DNA from: Paenibacillaceae bacterium GAS479
GTDB taxonomy: Bacteria; Bacillota; Bacilli; Paenibacillales; Paenibacillaceae
Length of the DNA stretch: 64,000 nucleotides
Assembly: GCA_900105225.1 (NCBI GenBank)
Contig: LT629764.1
Location: 1 to 64,000, forward strand
Reading direction: 5' to 3'
This document shows, in pieces, positions 54,267 through 63,341 of this stretch; the first letter of the stretch is position 1; every line of letters begins with the position of its first letter. Position numbers and translations under genes: made by a program. The notes under the pieces are model-generated. The model saw nothing but the letters and a program-made list of their open reading frames with translations. It searched no databases and was not told where the DNA came from.

Positions 54267-54968
54267 TCAGCCCTTTCCGCCAGTTCCGCGGAACTTATTG
54301 CGGCTATGGACGCGAGCCTCCTCCGGCGTGCTTACCCGATTGCGGCTCCATTCAAGCAGAATACGGTCGATGTACGGAAAATGAAGCTTCCCGGCAAATA
54401 CCGCCTCACGCAGCGCAAAACGGATCAGCTCGTCGCTGTAGCGATCTTGATCGAGCCAACTGCTAATGCGCTCGAACTCCATCGGCGACAGCAACCGGCC
54501 AAACTCCTGTTCGAATACCGCGAACAGATTCTGCTCGTTGGTCGGCTCAGGACGGGCGTGAGCTTCCGTCTTCGGGCTGTCAGCGGCAGCGGCGGTAACT
54601 TCCTCCGCTGCTGCCCACTGCGCCGCCCGCTCCAGCCAGCCTTGCCAGTTGTAACGCTCGTAACGGATTCCACTCACACTATCCAATGCATCATCAATAG
54701 TCAAAAAGCCTTCCTTGATGAGCCTGCCGAGCAATTGCTCCACGGAACGCCCGGATATACCGAGACGAACCGCCAGCTCCTCGGGAGTTGGAAAGTCCTT
54801 GCGCTCCGAATCCCGGAACGCCATTAATTGCAGCATTAACATGAAGTCGGTGTCGCTAAGACCAAGCTCTCGATAAGAGCGTAGCAGCAGCGAAGGCAGG
54901 AACACGCCCCGGTCGCCCAACAGGGAGGCCAAGGCGCGTGTATAAGCAGCAGAAAATTCTTGATTCAT
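54267..54968 (-). CDS. dnaD: DnaD-family replication initiation protein
   Basis: 233 aa. DnaD helps load the replicative helicase with DnaB and DnaI. The N-terminal winged-helix domain (about 1-110) has FPTPEELAVRLGISGRSVEQLL; the C-terminal DnaD domain (about 145-215) has FAVFEQEFGRLLSPMEFERI and YIDRILLEW. The ATG at 54968 lies 2 bp after the asnS stop codon (54971-54973). The asnS-dnaD order is that of Bacillus subtilis. Confidence 0.92.
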   Translation of the reverse strand: MNQEFSAAYTRALASLLGDRGVFLPSLLLRSYRELGLSDTDFMLMLQLMAFRDSERKDFPTPEELAVRLGISGRSVEQLLGRLIKEGFLTIDDALDSVSGIRYERYNWQGWLERAAQWAAAEEVTAAAADSPKTEAHARPEPTNEQNLFAVFEQEFGRLLSPMEFERISSWLDQDRYSDELIRFALREAVFAGKLHFPYIDRILLEWSRNRVSTPEEARVHSRNKFRGTGGKG

Positions 54969-54970
54969 GA

Positions 54971-56269
54971 TCAAGGATAGAGCCTGTAGAGCGTACGCGG
55001 GAAGGCGATCGTTTCACGTACATGCTCAAGGCCGCAGATCCAAGCTACCGTACGCTCCAAACCAAGTCCGAAGCCGGAATGCGGAACGGTGCCGTAAGTA
55101 CGCAGATCCATGTACCACTGGTACGCTTCAAGCGGCAGCTTATGCTCTTCGAAACGCTGCGCCATCAGCTCGGGATCGTCGATCCGCTGCGAGCCGCCAA
55201 TGATCTCGCCGTAACCTTCCGGTGCGATCATGTCCGCGCACAGAACGACTTCTGGACGATTCGGATCTGGCTTCATGTAGAAAGACTTGATCGATGCCGG
55301 GTAATGCGTAATGAACACCGGACGGTCGTATGCTTCGGCAATCGCCGTTTCATGCGGTGCACCGAAGTCTTCGCCCCAAGGCACTTCAAAGCCGTTATTG
55401 TTCAGGAAATCAATCGCCTCATCATAAGTGATGCGTGGGAATGGAGCCTGAATCGCCTCCAGCTTAGAGATGTCACGGCCAAGCGTTTCGAGCTCTGGAC
55501 GGCAGTTCTTCAATACGCTGGCAACGACATGCGCAACGAATGACTCTTGAATGCGCAAACTTTGCTCAAGGTCGACAAACGCCATCTCCGGCTCAATCAT
55601 CCAGAATTCAATCAGATGACGGCGCGTTTTAGACTTCTCAGCGCGGAACGTAGGCCCGAAGCTGTATACTTTACCAAGCGCCATTGCGGCTGCTTCCATG
55701 TACAGCTGTCCACTTTGAGTCAGATAAGCATCTTCATCAAAATACTTCGTATGGAACAGATTTGTCGTGCCTTCTGCCGAGGTCGGCGTCAGGATCGGCG
55801 GATCGACCTGGGTGAACCCGTTCGTATCGAAGTATTCGTTGACAGCGCGCTTGATCTCGGCGCGAATCGTCAGCACCGCACGCTGTTTAGGCGAGCGCAG
55901 CCATAGATGGCGATGATCCATCAGGAAGTCAACGCCATGCTCCTTCGGAGTGATCGGATATTCCTGAGTCACCTGGATGATCTCGATGCCTTCAACGACG
56001 AGCTCGAAGCCGGATGGGCTGCGTGGCTCTTCCTTAACGGTACCGGTCACATAAAGCGAACTTTCCTGGGTCAGCTTACCTGCATTATCCCAGGTTTCCT
56101 CGCTCACTTCGTTTTTGGCTACTACGCCTTGGATGAAGCCAGTGCCGTCACGCAGCTGCAGAAAAGCAATTTTGCCGCTCGAACGCTTACGTTGAACCCA
56201 CGCGCCAATCCGCACGCTGCGGCCTACATGGCCGGATACTTCCCGAATCGTTACCAATGCGTCACTCAT
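54971..56269 (-). CDS. asnS: Asparaginyl-tRNA synthetase
   Basis: 432 aa class II synthetase charging tRNA-Asn. The N-terminal OB-fold domain (about 5-105, [24 protein letters not shown]) precedes the catalytic core with motif 2 [19 protein letters not shown] and motif 3 [16 protein letters not shown]. Length is standard. It lies 40 bp downstream of ackA on the same strand. An aspartyl/asparaginyl split cannot be fully settled by eye, but position beside dnaD and overall sequence favour AsnS. Confidence 0.95.
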   Translation of the reverse strand: MSDALVTIREVSGHVGRSVRIGAWVQRKRSSGKIAFLQLRDGTGFIQGVVAKNEVSEETWDNAGKLTQESSLYVTGTVKEEPRSPSGFELVVEGIEIIQVTQEYPITPKEHGVDFLMDHRHLWLRSPKQRAVLTIRAEIKRAVNEYFDTNGFTQVDPPILTPTSAEGTTNLFHTKYFDEDAYLTQSGQLYMEAAAMALGKVYSFGPTFRAEKSKTRRHLIEFWMIEPEMAFVDLEQSLRIQESFVAHVVASVLKNCRPELETLGRDISKLEAIQAPFPRITYDEAIDFLNNNGFEVPWGEDFGAPHETAIAEAYDRPVFITHYPASIKSFYMKPDPNRPEVVLCADMIAPEGYGEIIGGSQRIDDPELMAQRFEEHKLPLEAYQWYMDLRTYGTVPHSGFGLGLERTVAWICGLEHVRETIAFPRTLYRLYP

Positions 56270-56309
56270 GCCTAGACTTCCCCTCTCTGTTCTACGCCTA
56301 TAATTTTTA

Positions 56310-57512
56310 TTAGGCTTGTTTCGTCAGCTTGAACGTATCGCGGGCGATCAGCAGCTCTTCATTAGTCGGTACGATCATGACTGTGACAGAAGAATCTGGC
56401 GTAGAGATGATCCGCGCTTCCTTGCTGCGCTGAGCGTTAAGCTCCTTGTCCAGCTTGATGCCGAGGAAAGTAAGCCCTTCGCATACATGCTCGCGCAGAA
56501 CGGCGGAGTTTTCTCCAACACCTGCCGTGAACAGCAGCACATCAATGCCATTCATCGCTGCCGCGTAAGCTCCGATGTATTTTTTGACCCGGTACGTGTA
56601 CATTTCAAAAGCAAGCCGGGCGTTTTTGTCACCGTCAAACATAGCTTCTGTAATCTCGCGCATGTCGCTGCTAAGGCCGGAAATCGCGAGCAGACCGCTA
56701 TGCTTGTTGAGCATGGAGTTGACCTCGGTGAGTGTCAAGTCTTCCTTGTTCATCGTGTAAGGCACGATTGCCGGATCGAGATCACCGCTACGAGTGCCCA
56801 TCATCAGCCCTTCAAGCGGCGTCATACCCATGCTAGTGTCAAAAGATTTGCCGTTCAAAATAGCCGTTGCGCTGGCGCCATTGCCAATATGGCAGCTGAC
56901 CAGCTTCAGCTCTTGGAGCGGCTTGCCAAGCAGATCCGCAGCGCGCTCGCTCACATAGGCGTGGCTCGTACCGTGGAAGCCGTAGCGGCGAATGGCATGG
57001 CGCTTGTACAGCACCATCGGAATCGGGTACAGATACGATTGCTGCGGCATCGTTTGATGGAAGGCCGTATCAAAAACGACAACTTGAGGAACACCTGGCA
57101 ATACCGCCTCAACGGCTGTAATCCCCATCATATGGGCCGGATTGTGCAGCGGCGCCAAATCGAACAATTTACGAATTTCCAGCTTCGTCTCCTGAGTTAC
57201 GAGTGCCGACTCCTTGAACACTTCGCCGCCGTGTACGACACGGTGTCCAACCGCATCGATGTCACTGACGGAGGAAAGCACACCATGCTCCTTATGCGTG
57301 AGCATGTCGAGCACGCGCTTGATAGCGCTGGTGTGTTCAAGAATTTCGTCGACGACTCTGACTTCCGGGCGATCCGCCGGCTCATGCGTCACGATCGAAG
57401 AATCCATGCCGATCCGCTCTACGCGGCCACTGGCCAGAACGGATTCGTCGGTCATGTCATACAGCTGGTATTTCAGCGAAGAGCTTCCCGCATTTATGAC
57501 TAGAATTTTCAT
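56310..57512 (-). CDS. ackA: Acetate kinase
   Basis: 400 aa. It makes ATP and acetate from acetyl phosphate. The N-terminus [17 protein letters not shown], mid-protein [24 protein letters not shown] and the C-terminal [14 protein letters not shown] are the acetate/butyrate kinase signatures. Length is usual for AckA (butyrate kinases are shorter). Its ATG overlaps the stop of the upstream dehydrogenase. No phosphotransacetylase gene is adjacent. Confidence 0.96.
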   Translation of the reverse strand: MKILVINAGSSSLKYQLYDMTDESVLASGRVERIGMDSSIVTHEPADRPEVRVVDEILEHTSAIKRVLDMLTHKEHGVLSSVSDIDAVGHRVVHGGEVFKESALVTQETKLEIRKLFDLAPLHNPAHMMGITAVEAVLPGVPQVVVFDTAFHQTMPQQSYLYPIPMVLYKRHAIRRYGFHGTSHAYVSERAADLLGKPLQELKLVSCHIGNGASATAILNGKSFDTSMGMTPLEGLMMGTRSGDLDPAIVPYTMNKEDLTLTEVNSMLNKHSGLLAISGLSSDMREITEAMFDGDKNARLAFEMYTYRVKKYIGAYAAAMNGIDVLLFTAGVGENSAVLREHVCEGLTFLGIKLDKELNAQRSKEARIISTPDSSVTVMIVPTNEELLIARDTFKLTKQA

Positions 57513-58381
57513 ACCCGGTCACCATCCTTGTCATAATGGAAAAAGCCTTCCCCGCTTTTAACTCCAAGCTGGCCGGCGCGCACCATTTTTTTGAGAATAA
57601 AGGATGGACGGTATTTAAGTTCTCCGTACTCGCGGAACATCGAATCAAGCGCTGCATGAACAGAATCCAATCCGAAGCGATCCGCCATCTCGAACGGGCC
57701 ATGCTGGAACGAGTAGCCGATCCGCATTGCGCTATCGATATCTTCGACCGAGGCAACGCCTTCCTCCAAAATATGGAGCGCTTCATTGATGAAGAGGCAG
57801 ATCAGACGTGTCGTAATAAAACCTGGTGACTCAAATACCATGACGCCTTTTTTGTCGATGACCTGCTCTACGAAACCTTTGGTCAGCTTGAAGGTCGCAT
57901 CAGAAGTGCGCAGACCGCGTACGATTTCGACAAGATCCACTTTGAATACCGGATACACAAAGTGCATGCCGATAACACGTTCTGGATGTTCTGCAGCGCT
58001 AGCCAGTTCCGTCAGCGATAGAGTCGAGGTATTGCTCGCAACAATGACATCCGGTGGGCAGGCGCGATCCACGGCCGCAATAATGGCCTTTTTACGCTCA
58101 AGATCCTCCGTAATCGTCTCTATGATCAGCTCGCATTGGGAGAAATCCTCCATGGAGGTCACTCCGTGAATGCGATTCAGAATAAGCTTTTTCTCGGCCT
58201 GAGTCAGCGCCCATTTCTCGATCTGCTTGTCCAGGCTGATCTCAATGTTGCGCATACCCTGCTCCAGCTTGGCAGGAGTAAGCTCCATCAAAAAGACGTC
58301 CATTCCTTTGTAAGCAAGCATTTCGGCAATGCTCTGTCCCATCGTACCGGCGCCAATAACACCGATCTTTCTAAAATTCAC
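57509..58381 (-). CDS. 3-hydroxyacyl-CoA dehydrogenase (3-hydroxybutyryl-CoA type)
   Basis: 290 aa. The NAD-binding motif IGVIGAGTMGQSIAEML is at about 6-22. SNTSTLSLTEL and HFVYPVFKVDLVEIV form the catalytic segment; the usual HFFNP is changed to HFVYP, while the catalytic His stays. The C-terminal dimer domain has ESPGFITTRLICLFINEAL. It probably converts acetoacetyl-CoA and 3-hydroxybutyryl-CoA in fermentation or fatty acid turnover. It overlaps ackA by 4 bp, suggesting a shared role in acyl-CoA/acetate flow. Confidence 0.88.
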   Translation of the reverse strand: MNFRKIGVIGAGTMGQSIAEMLAYKGMDVFLMELTPAKLEQGMRNIEISLDKQIEKWALTQAEKKLILNRIHGVTSMEDFSQCELIIETITEDLERKKAIIAAVDRACPPDVIVASNTSTLSLTELASAAEHPERVIGMHFVYPVFKVDLVEIVRGLRTSDATFKLTKGFVEQVIDKKGVMVFESPGFITTRLICLFINEALHILEEGVASVEDIDSAMRIGYSFQHGPFEMADRFGLDSVHAALDSMFREYGELKYRPSFILKKMVRAGQLGVKSGEGFFHYDKDGDRV

Positions 58382-58430
58382 AGTAAGTCCGCTCCATTCG
58401 TATACCTTTTTTATCTATAGGTTGCCCCTT

Positions 58431-58460
58431 ATTATACCTTTCCAAAGGCCTGTTACACAA
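58431..58460 (-). promoter_or_regulatory. Promoter of the hbd-ackA(-asnS-dnaD) run
   Basis: Minus-strand TTGTGT (58455-58460), 18 bp, TATAAT (58431-58436), about 45 bp before the dehydrogenase start. Confidence 0.65.
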
Positions 58461-58643
58461 CTTTTAGCGAGCTGTATTTCTGACAATCTCACGACAGGAA
58501 AACCGCGCCGCTGCTGGAATTTTTTGCGTTAGCGCGGTACATAAGCAGACACAGAGCCGTCAAAATCGACGCGCTGCTGTCACTTATAAACACATATTAC
58601 CAAACGCCTAAGTATGAAATGATGACCTTGCCCCATCACAGAC

Positions 58644-58666
58644 AAAAGACGGGCCGCTGGCCCGTC
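58644..58666 (-). terminator. Terminator of the FtsH-like gene
   Basis: Perfect GACGGGCC-AGC-GGCCCGTC stem followed by TTTT on the minus strand. Confidence 0.75.
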
Positions 58667-58694
58667 CGCTAAAATTCCATTATCATTACACAGC

Positions 58695-60194
58695 TCAGGC
58701 GCTAATCGTCTGCTCCTCTTGAATCAGTACGCGGAACTGTTCGCCGCCAAGCGTTTCTTTATCAATCAGAATACTTAGGCAATGCTGGAACAGCTCTCTG
58801 CGCGAGGCAAGCATTTCCTTCGTGCGTCTCATCAGTTCATCCAGCACCGAGCCGGAAATGTTAGCCCAGCGATCCGGCGTCATCATCCGATCTTCAATGA
58901 TTCCGACTTCGGTCAACCCACATTCTACCATCGTGCGGACGATGCTCAGCGATTGCTCAAAGTCATTGCGGGAGCCTGTGCTGCGGCCTCCATAAAACAT
59001 CTCCTCCGCAGCGGCTCCGGCAAGAGCAATCATAATCTGAGACTCCAGAAAGTCCTTCGTGTACAAATAATGATCCTGCGTCGGATTATGGCGCACATAA
59101 CCAAGCGCCGCTCCGCGTGGTGACAGCGCAACCTGCGACACGCTGCCGGGACGCAGCAGCTCGGCCGCAATCGCATGGCCAAGCTCATGAATGGCAACGC
59201 GCTCCCGCTCTTCCTTAGTGGATTCGCGGTCCGTCTTTTCGCCCATCATGACCTTGTCGATTGCCATCGACAGATGTTTCTGAACGACAAACTCACTGCT
59301 CTCGCGCATCGCATAAATGGCGGCTTCATTAAGCACACTTTCCAGCTGAGCACCGGAGAAGCCGAATGATTCCTCCGCGATTTTCATCAAATCGACCTCG
59401 GCGGCAAGCGGTTTGTTTTTAGCATGAATGTTTAAAATATGCAGACGAGCTTTTTTGTCGGGCAGATCAACGCCGATATGGCGGTCGAACCTTCCGGGAC
59501 GCAATAGCGCTGGGTCGAGCATCTCTTTACGATTCGTTGCCGCCATAAGCAGAATGCGCGGTGATTCGTTCGCATGAATACCGTCCATTTCCGTAAGCAG
59601 CTGATTAAGCGTCTGATCGTACTCGCGATGCTGTCCGCCATCCCTTTTGCCACCGATGACATCAATCTCATCAATAAAAATGACGGCATTTTTTTTGCCC
59701 GCCTTTTGAGCTTTACGGCGAGCATCTTTGAACAGATCACGAATGCGCCCTGCGCCAACGCCGACGTACATTTCAACAAACTCGCTGCCCGAAGCAGCTA
59801 AATAGATTGAATCCGTATAGTATGCAGCAGCTTTGGCCATTAGCGTTTTACCTGTTCCGGGCGGTCCCGTAAGCAGGATGCCCTTGAGCGGCCGGATGCC
59901 AAGCTTGCTGATCTCTTCATGTTTAACTAGAAAATCAAGTGCTTCAATAAGCTCACCTTTTGCGCGTTCCTGACCACCGATTTCATCAAACGAGAATGGA
60001 GTACTGGTCTTGGATACCGCATCACGTCTGCCACCAGCAGCAGCCAGTTGGCCTTTGGAGCGAAGTGCGAAAAAAAGCACCGCGACGAGAGAAAGCGCTA
60101 GTAACAACGGAACAATATTAAATCCTCGAAATAAGAGAAACGCCAGCAGAGCGGTCAAAAAGCCGGTGCCAATTTCGGCGCTGTATTTAGGCAT
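58695..60194 (-). CDS. Short FtsH-like AAA+ zinc metalloprotease
   Basis: 499 aa. Two closely spaced N-terminal membrane helices (about 8-45) replace the usual FtsH extracytoplasmic domain. An AAA+ domain follows with GPPGTGKTLMAKA, VIFIDEID and the arginine-finger region RPGRFDRHI. The protease domain has HELGHA and a downstream Asp in SRNDFEQS. All catalytic residues are intact. It is shorter than FtsH (about 640-700 aa) at both ends and is probably a second paralog. The ATG at 60194 overlaps the preceding hypothetical gene, so the two proteins may work together at the membrane. Confidence 0.85.
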   Translation of the reverse strand: MPKYSAEIGTGFLTALLAFLLFRGFNIVPLLLALSLVAVLFFALRSKGQLAAAGGRRDAVSKTSTPFSFDEIGGQERAKGELIEALDFLVKHEEISKLGIRPLKGILLTGPPGTGKTLMAKAAAYYTDSIYLAASGSEFVEMYVGVGAGRIRDLFKDARRKAQKAGKKNAVIFIDEIDVIGGKRDGGQHREYDQTLNQLLTEMDGIHANESPRILLMAATNRKEMLDPALLRPGRFDRHIGVDLPDKKARLHILNIHAKNKPLAAEVDLMKIAEESFGFSGAQLESVLNEAAIYAMRESSEFVVQKHLSMAIDKVMMGEKTDRESTKEERERVAIHELGHAIAAELLRPGSVSQVALSPRGAALGYVRHNPTQDHYLYTKDFLESQIMIALAGAAAEEMFYGGRSTGSRNDFEQSLSIVRTMVECGLTEVGIIEDRMMTPDRWANISGSVLDELMRRTKEMLASRRELFQHCLSILIDKETLGGEQFRVLIQEEQTISA

Positions 60195-60723
60195 TTGGCC
60201 ATACCCCCATAACTTCGCCCGCACGGGGCAGGATAATATACTTCGTATCCGTTCCGAATTCCAACGTAACGTAAACATTTGTATCATCCATCAAGGATTT
60301 TGCCTTCAAGCCAGGTTGCGTTTTTTCAAGCTTAGCCATTGCATCGGGGATGCGAGAATATTCACGAGTTTCCATCGCCTCGGCGATCGTGAACAGCTGG
60401 CTGGACCAAACAGCGTCAAGTTTAGGGCTGGAAGCTTGGTCAATTTGCAAAATCAGCTTGCGGGAACCGATTACCGAAGCTCCCTGACGGGAAATTTGAT
60501 CATATATCGTACGCAGGTCAGCTCCTGTATTAAGCTTAAGCTTGACCGTAACGGCGTCATCGCTAATAGCTGGAACAGCGGACGCGACACCTGGGAGCGA
60601 CTGGACAGCCTTGTTGAGAGGACGCTCGATAGCGGTTTGCTGATAAGCATACCATCCGCCAAACAGTAGAGTTGCTGACACGGCAATCGTCACAAAAAAG
60701 GGAAAAAGTTTCCATTTAATCAA
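60187..60723 (-). CDS. Membrane-anchored protein preceding the FtsH-like protease
   Basis: 178 aa: one N-terminal membrane helix (about 5-27), then an extracytoplasmic mixed alpha/beta domain with VTVKLKLNTGADLRTIYDQI and VYVTLEFGTDTKYIILPR. No family recognised. The TTG start follows AAGGGGG after 9 bp. Its stop overlaps the start of the FtsH-like gene by 8 bp, which indicates translational coupling and suggests it is a partner or adaptor of that protease, in place of the missing extracytoplasmic domain. That role is inference. Confidence 0.65.
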   Translation of the reverse strand: MIKWKLFPFFVTIAVSATLLFGGWYAYQQTAIERPLNKAVQSLPGVASAVPAISDDAVTVKLKLNTGADLRTIYDQISRQGASVIGSRKLILQIDQASSPKLDAVWSSQLFTIAEAMETREYSRIPDAMAKLEKTQPGLKAKSLMDDTNVYVTLEFGTDTKYIILPRAGEVMGVWPNA

Positions 60724-60872
60724 TGCAAAAAGCCCCCTTCTTAATCGAAGTGGCCTAAAGAAAAGGCCTGCTCATCCGCAATGTGATTTATGATGCATAC
60801 TAGTATATCACAAATGCTATACGATGAGTATATCACTTCGATGCCGATAGAGGGCATGTAATTGTGTACAAA

Positions 60873-61400
60873 TCAGGAAGAACGTTTAGCAGTGAGGGAA
60901 TAAGTTGCAATAAACTTGCCGCTGACAAATTCATAGAAATCATAGTAATAGCGCTTTTGCTCTTTCTGAAGCGAGTAATGAGCCTCCCAAATGGGCTTCC
61001 CCTGATACCATCCGGGACGAATGCGGATGATGTCCGCACCAGTCCGACTTGTTAGCAGCGTTTGGGCAATTGTAGCTTCTTTTGCGCTTTGCGCAACATC
61101 CTCCGTATGGGGCTGTTTATCTTTGAGCAACCAGACGACTAGGCTATTGCCCTTGTCATTGCGACCGCTCACCACCCATAACGGCTCATCCCAAACGTAC
61201 TTTTCTGCAGACTCTACTTCCACAAGTCCAGCTTTTTCTTTAGCCTGTGCTGCAGCTTGCTCTTCCCCGGCCCAGACCGGCTTCTGGATGTTACGCAGCT
61301 CGGCATGCATCAGAAAAAGCAAGGCGAGAAAAGCAACTATTCCCCAGATGGTCCACCCTCTTCGGTTGAAATACCATCTAGGGCTGCGGCCCCGTGCCAT
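60873..61400 (-). CDS. ypmB: YpmB-like membrane-anchored protein (DUF5590)
   Basis: 175 aa with one N-terminal membrane helix (about 17-33). The extracytoplasmic part shows a YpmB-like pattern: AEKYVWDEPLWVVSGRNDKG and PIWEAHYSLQKEQKRYYYDFYEF. In Bacillus ypmB lies between dinG and aspB-asnS, as here in broad outline. Function is unknown; possible cell-wall association is speculation. The ATG overlaps the deaminase stop by 1 bp. Confidence 0.78.
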   Translation of the reverse strand: MARGRSPRWYFNRRGWTIWGIVAFLALLFLMHAELRNIQKPVWAGEEQAAAQAKEKAGLVEVESAEKYVWDEPLWVVSGRNDKGNSLVVWLLKDKQPHTEDVAQSAKEATIAQTLLTSRTGADIIRIRPGWYQGKPIWEAHYSLQKEQKRYYYDFYEFVSGKFIATYSLTAKRSS

Positions 61401-62698
61401 CAGTTACCCGCCAGCCTGCGGTAGCAAGCTTCCGCCTCTGCCTTAATCTTCTCTTCATCAAGCAGCAGGCAAATTCCGCCCCGCACAACTTGTTGACCGT
61501 TCACCCATACATCGCGAACATCGCGACCGGATGCAGAATAAACGAGATGCGAGATCATATCCGTTTGCGGATAGAAATGCGGTTGGTCAGCATCCAGCGC
61601 GATGAAGTCAGCCTTCATACCAGCGCGAAGCGCTCCCAGTTGCGGTTGACGAATCGTCGCCGCGCCGCCCAGTGTAGCGAGCTGCAGCGCCTGCGTTGCC
61701 GGAACGACGGTTGGATCACCGGAGACACCCTTATGAATCAGCGCTGCCAAGCGAATCTCGTCAAACAGATCCAGGTTGTTGTTGCTTGCCGCACTATCGG
61801 TGCCAAGCGACACCGTAACGCCTGCTTTGAGCAGCTCTGGTACTCGAGCTACACCGCTTGCCAGCTTCAGGTTACTGGCTGCGTTATGAGATACCGCTAC
61901 GCCGCGCTCGGCCAGCAAGCTGATCTCCTCGTCGGTCAGATGCACGGCATGAGCGACAAAGCTCGGGCGGGTGAAGAAGCCCAAACGATCGAGATGTTCT
62001 ACCGGACGCACACCGTAATCGCGAACATTTTGTTCCACTTCAGCTACCGTTTCGGACATATGAGTATGCATCGGAAGATCATAATCATGTGCAGCTTGCA
62101 CGAACTTCTCGATAAATTCTGGTGGACAGGTATAAGGGGCATGAGGACTCATCATCGTCATGATCCGCCCATCTGCGGCTCCGTTCCAATTCTTGGCGAA
62201 CTGTACGGCGTCAGCTAGCTTCTGGTTCTGTACATCCTCAGGACAAAGTCCGATTGCACCGCGCATAAGTACACCGCGCATTCCGGACTGCTGCACAACT
62301 TTGGCCACTTCGTCCATCCGATCATACATATCAACGAACGTTGTCGTACCGCTTTTCAGCATTTCCAGAACGGCCAGGGAAGTTCCCCACTTGACGTCCG
62401 CATCCGTAAATTTGGCTTCCATCGGCCACATATAGTCCTGCAACCAGGTTTGAAGCGCCTCATCATCCGAATAACCGCGCAGCAGCGACATTGCAGCATG
62501 TCCGTGAGTGTTAATCAGACCGGGCATAAATACTTGCTTGCTGCCGTCGACTTTAACCGAGATGGAATCCGCATCCAGCGGACGCTCTTTGCCTATGTAG
62601 GTGATGCAATCATTCTCGATCACCATATGTCCTTTTACGACCGGCTGGCTTTCGTCCATCGTGACGAAGGTTCCATTTTCAATCCACCATTTGTTCAT
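61400..62698 (-). CDS. mtaD: 5-methylthioadenosine/S-adenosylhomocysteine deaminase
   Basis: 432 aa amidohydrolase. Metal ligands appear in LINTHGHAAMSLLRGYSDD, MHTHMSE, FVAHAVHL and the catalytic Asp in SLGTDSAASNNNLDLF. The pattern PHAPYTCPPEF is typical of MTA/SAH deaminases. It would turn methylthioadenosine into methylthioinosine, complementing the methionine-salvage genes 20 kb away. Related guanine or chlorohydrolase-type deaminases are alternatives. Its start overlaps rex by 20 bp. Confidence 0.85.
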   Translation of the reverse strand: MNKWWIENGTFVTMDESQPVVKGHMVIENDCITYIGKERPLDADSISVKVDGSKQVFMPGLINTHGHAAMSLLRGYSDDEALQTWLQDYMWPMEAKFTDADVKWGTSLAVLEMLKSGTTTFVDMYDRMDEVAKVVQQSGMRGVLMRGAIGLCPEDVQNQKLADAVQFAKNWNGAADGRIMTMMSPHAPYTCPPEFIEKFVQAAHDYDLPMHTHMSETVAEVEQNVRDYGVRPVEHLDRLGFFTRPSFVAHAVHLTDEEISLLAERGVAVSHNAASNLKLASGVARVPELLKAGVTVSLGTDSAASNNNLDLFDEIRLAALIHKGVSGDPTVVPATQALQLATLGGAATIRQPQLGALRAGMKADFIALDADQPHFYPQTDMISHLVYSASGRDVRDVWVNGQQVVRGGICLLLDEEKIKAEAEACYRRLAGN

Positions 62699-63341
62699 TG
62701 TCTACCGTACCATCCTTATTCATATAGTAGGCCAAGCTCAGCAGCTGAGTTGTAAAATCGGCATAATGAATCCGCACATGGTCCGGAGCTTTCAGCACGC
62801 CAGGAGCAAAGTTTAGAATTCCCTTTACTCCGGCCTCGATGAATCGATCGGCCACATTTTGCGCTTCTCCCGCCGGCACCGTAATGATGCCGATCTGGAT
62901 GCCATCCTCGCGTACTTTATCCTGCAGCTGATCGATCGGTAGCACCTCAAGGGAGTTGATTCGTTTGCCGATCTTCGCAGGGCTGGCATCGAATACAGCT
63001 GTTATTTTCATATTATCCTTAACATAAGAGCTATAATTGCATAGTGCATGTCCGAGATTACCTGCGCCCGCAAGCCCGACTAACATTGGCTGGTCAAGCT
63101 TGAGGATGCCGCGGATTTTCTCGATGAGATAATTGACATCGTAACCGACGCCTTTACGCCCGAATTCACCGAAGTAAGCGAGATCCTTGCGGATCTGTGC
63201 CGGATTCAGCTCTAGCTTGCGGCCGAGCTCCTGGCTGCTAACGGTTTGGACATCACGAATGTGCAGGTCGTTCAGCACTTGCAGATAAACCGGAAGTCGG
63301 CGAACGACCGCCTCCGATATTGGTTTTCCCTGTTTGCTCAA
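62679..63341 (-). CDS. rex: Redox-sensing transcriptional repressor Rex
   Basis: 220 aa. The N-terminal winged helix (about 5-75) has VSSQELGRKLELNPAQIRKD; the Rossmann domain has GLAGAGNLGHAL at about 89-100, binding NADH/NAD to sense redox state. Rex represses fermentation genes. The TTG at 63341 is the start because AAAAGGAGG lies 10 bp upstream; it overlaps the dinG stop codon (TTGA). It is translationally coupled with dinG and the downstream deaminase. No clear Rex operator (TTGTGA-N6-TCACAA) was found in the window. Confidence 0.94.
   Translation of the reverse strand: MSKQGKPISEAVVRRLPVYLQVLNDLHIRDVQTVSSQELGRKLELNPAQIRKDLAYFGEFGRKGVGYDVNYLIEKIRGILKLDQPMLVGLAGAGNLGHALCNYSSYVKDNMKITAVFDASPAKIGKRINSLEVLPIDQLQDKVREDGIQIGIITVPAGEAQNVADRFIEAGVKGILNFAPGVLKAPDHVRIHYADFTTQLLSLAYYMNKDGTVDNEQMVD

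Noticed and set aside
56316-57503. Plus-strand frame of 395 codons
   Set aside because: It is antisense to ackA, whose signatures are complete.
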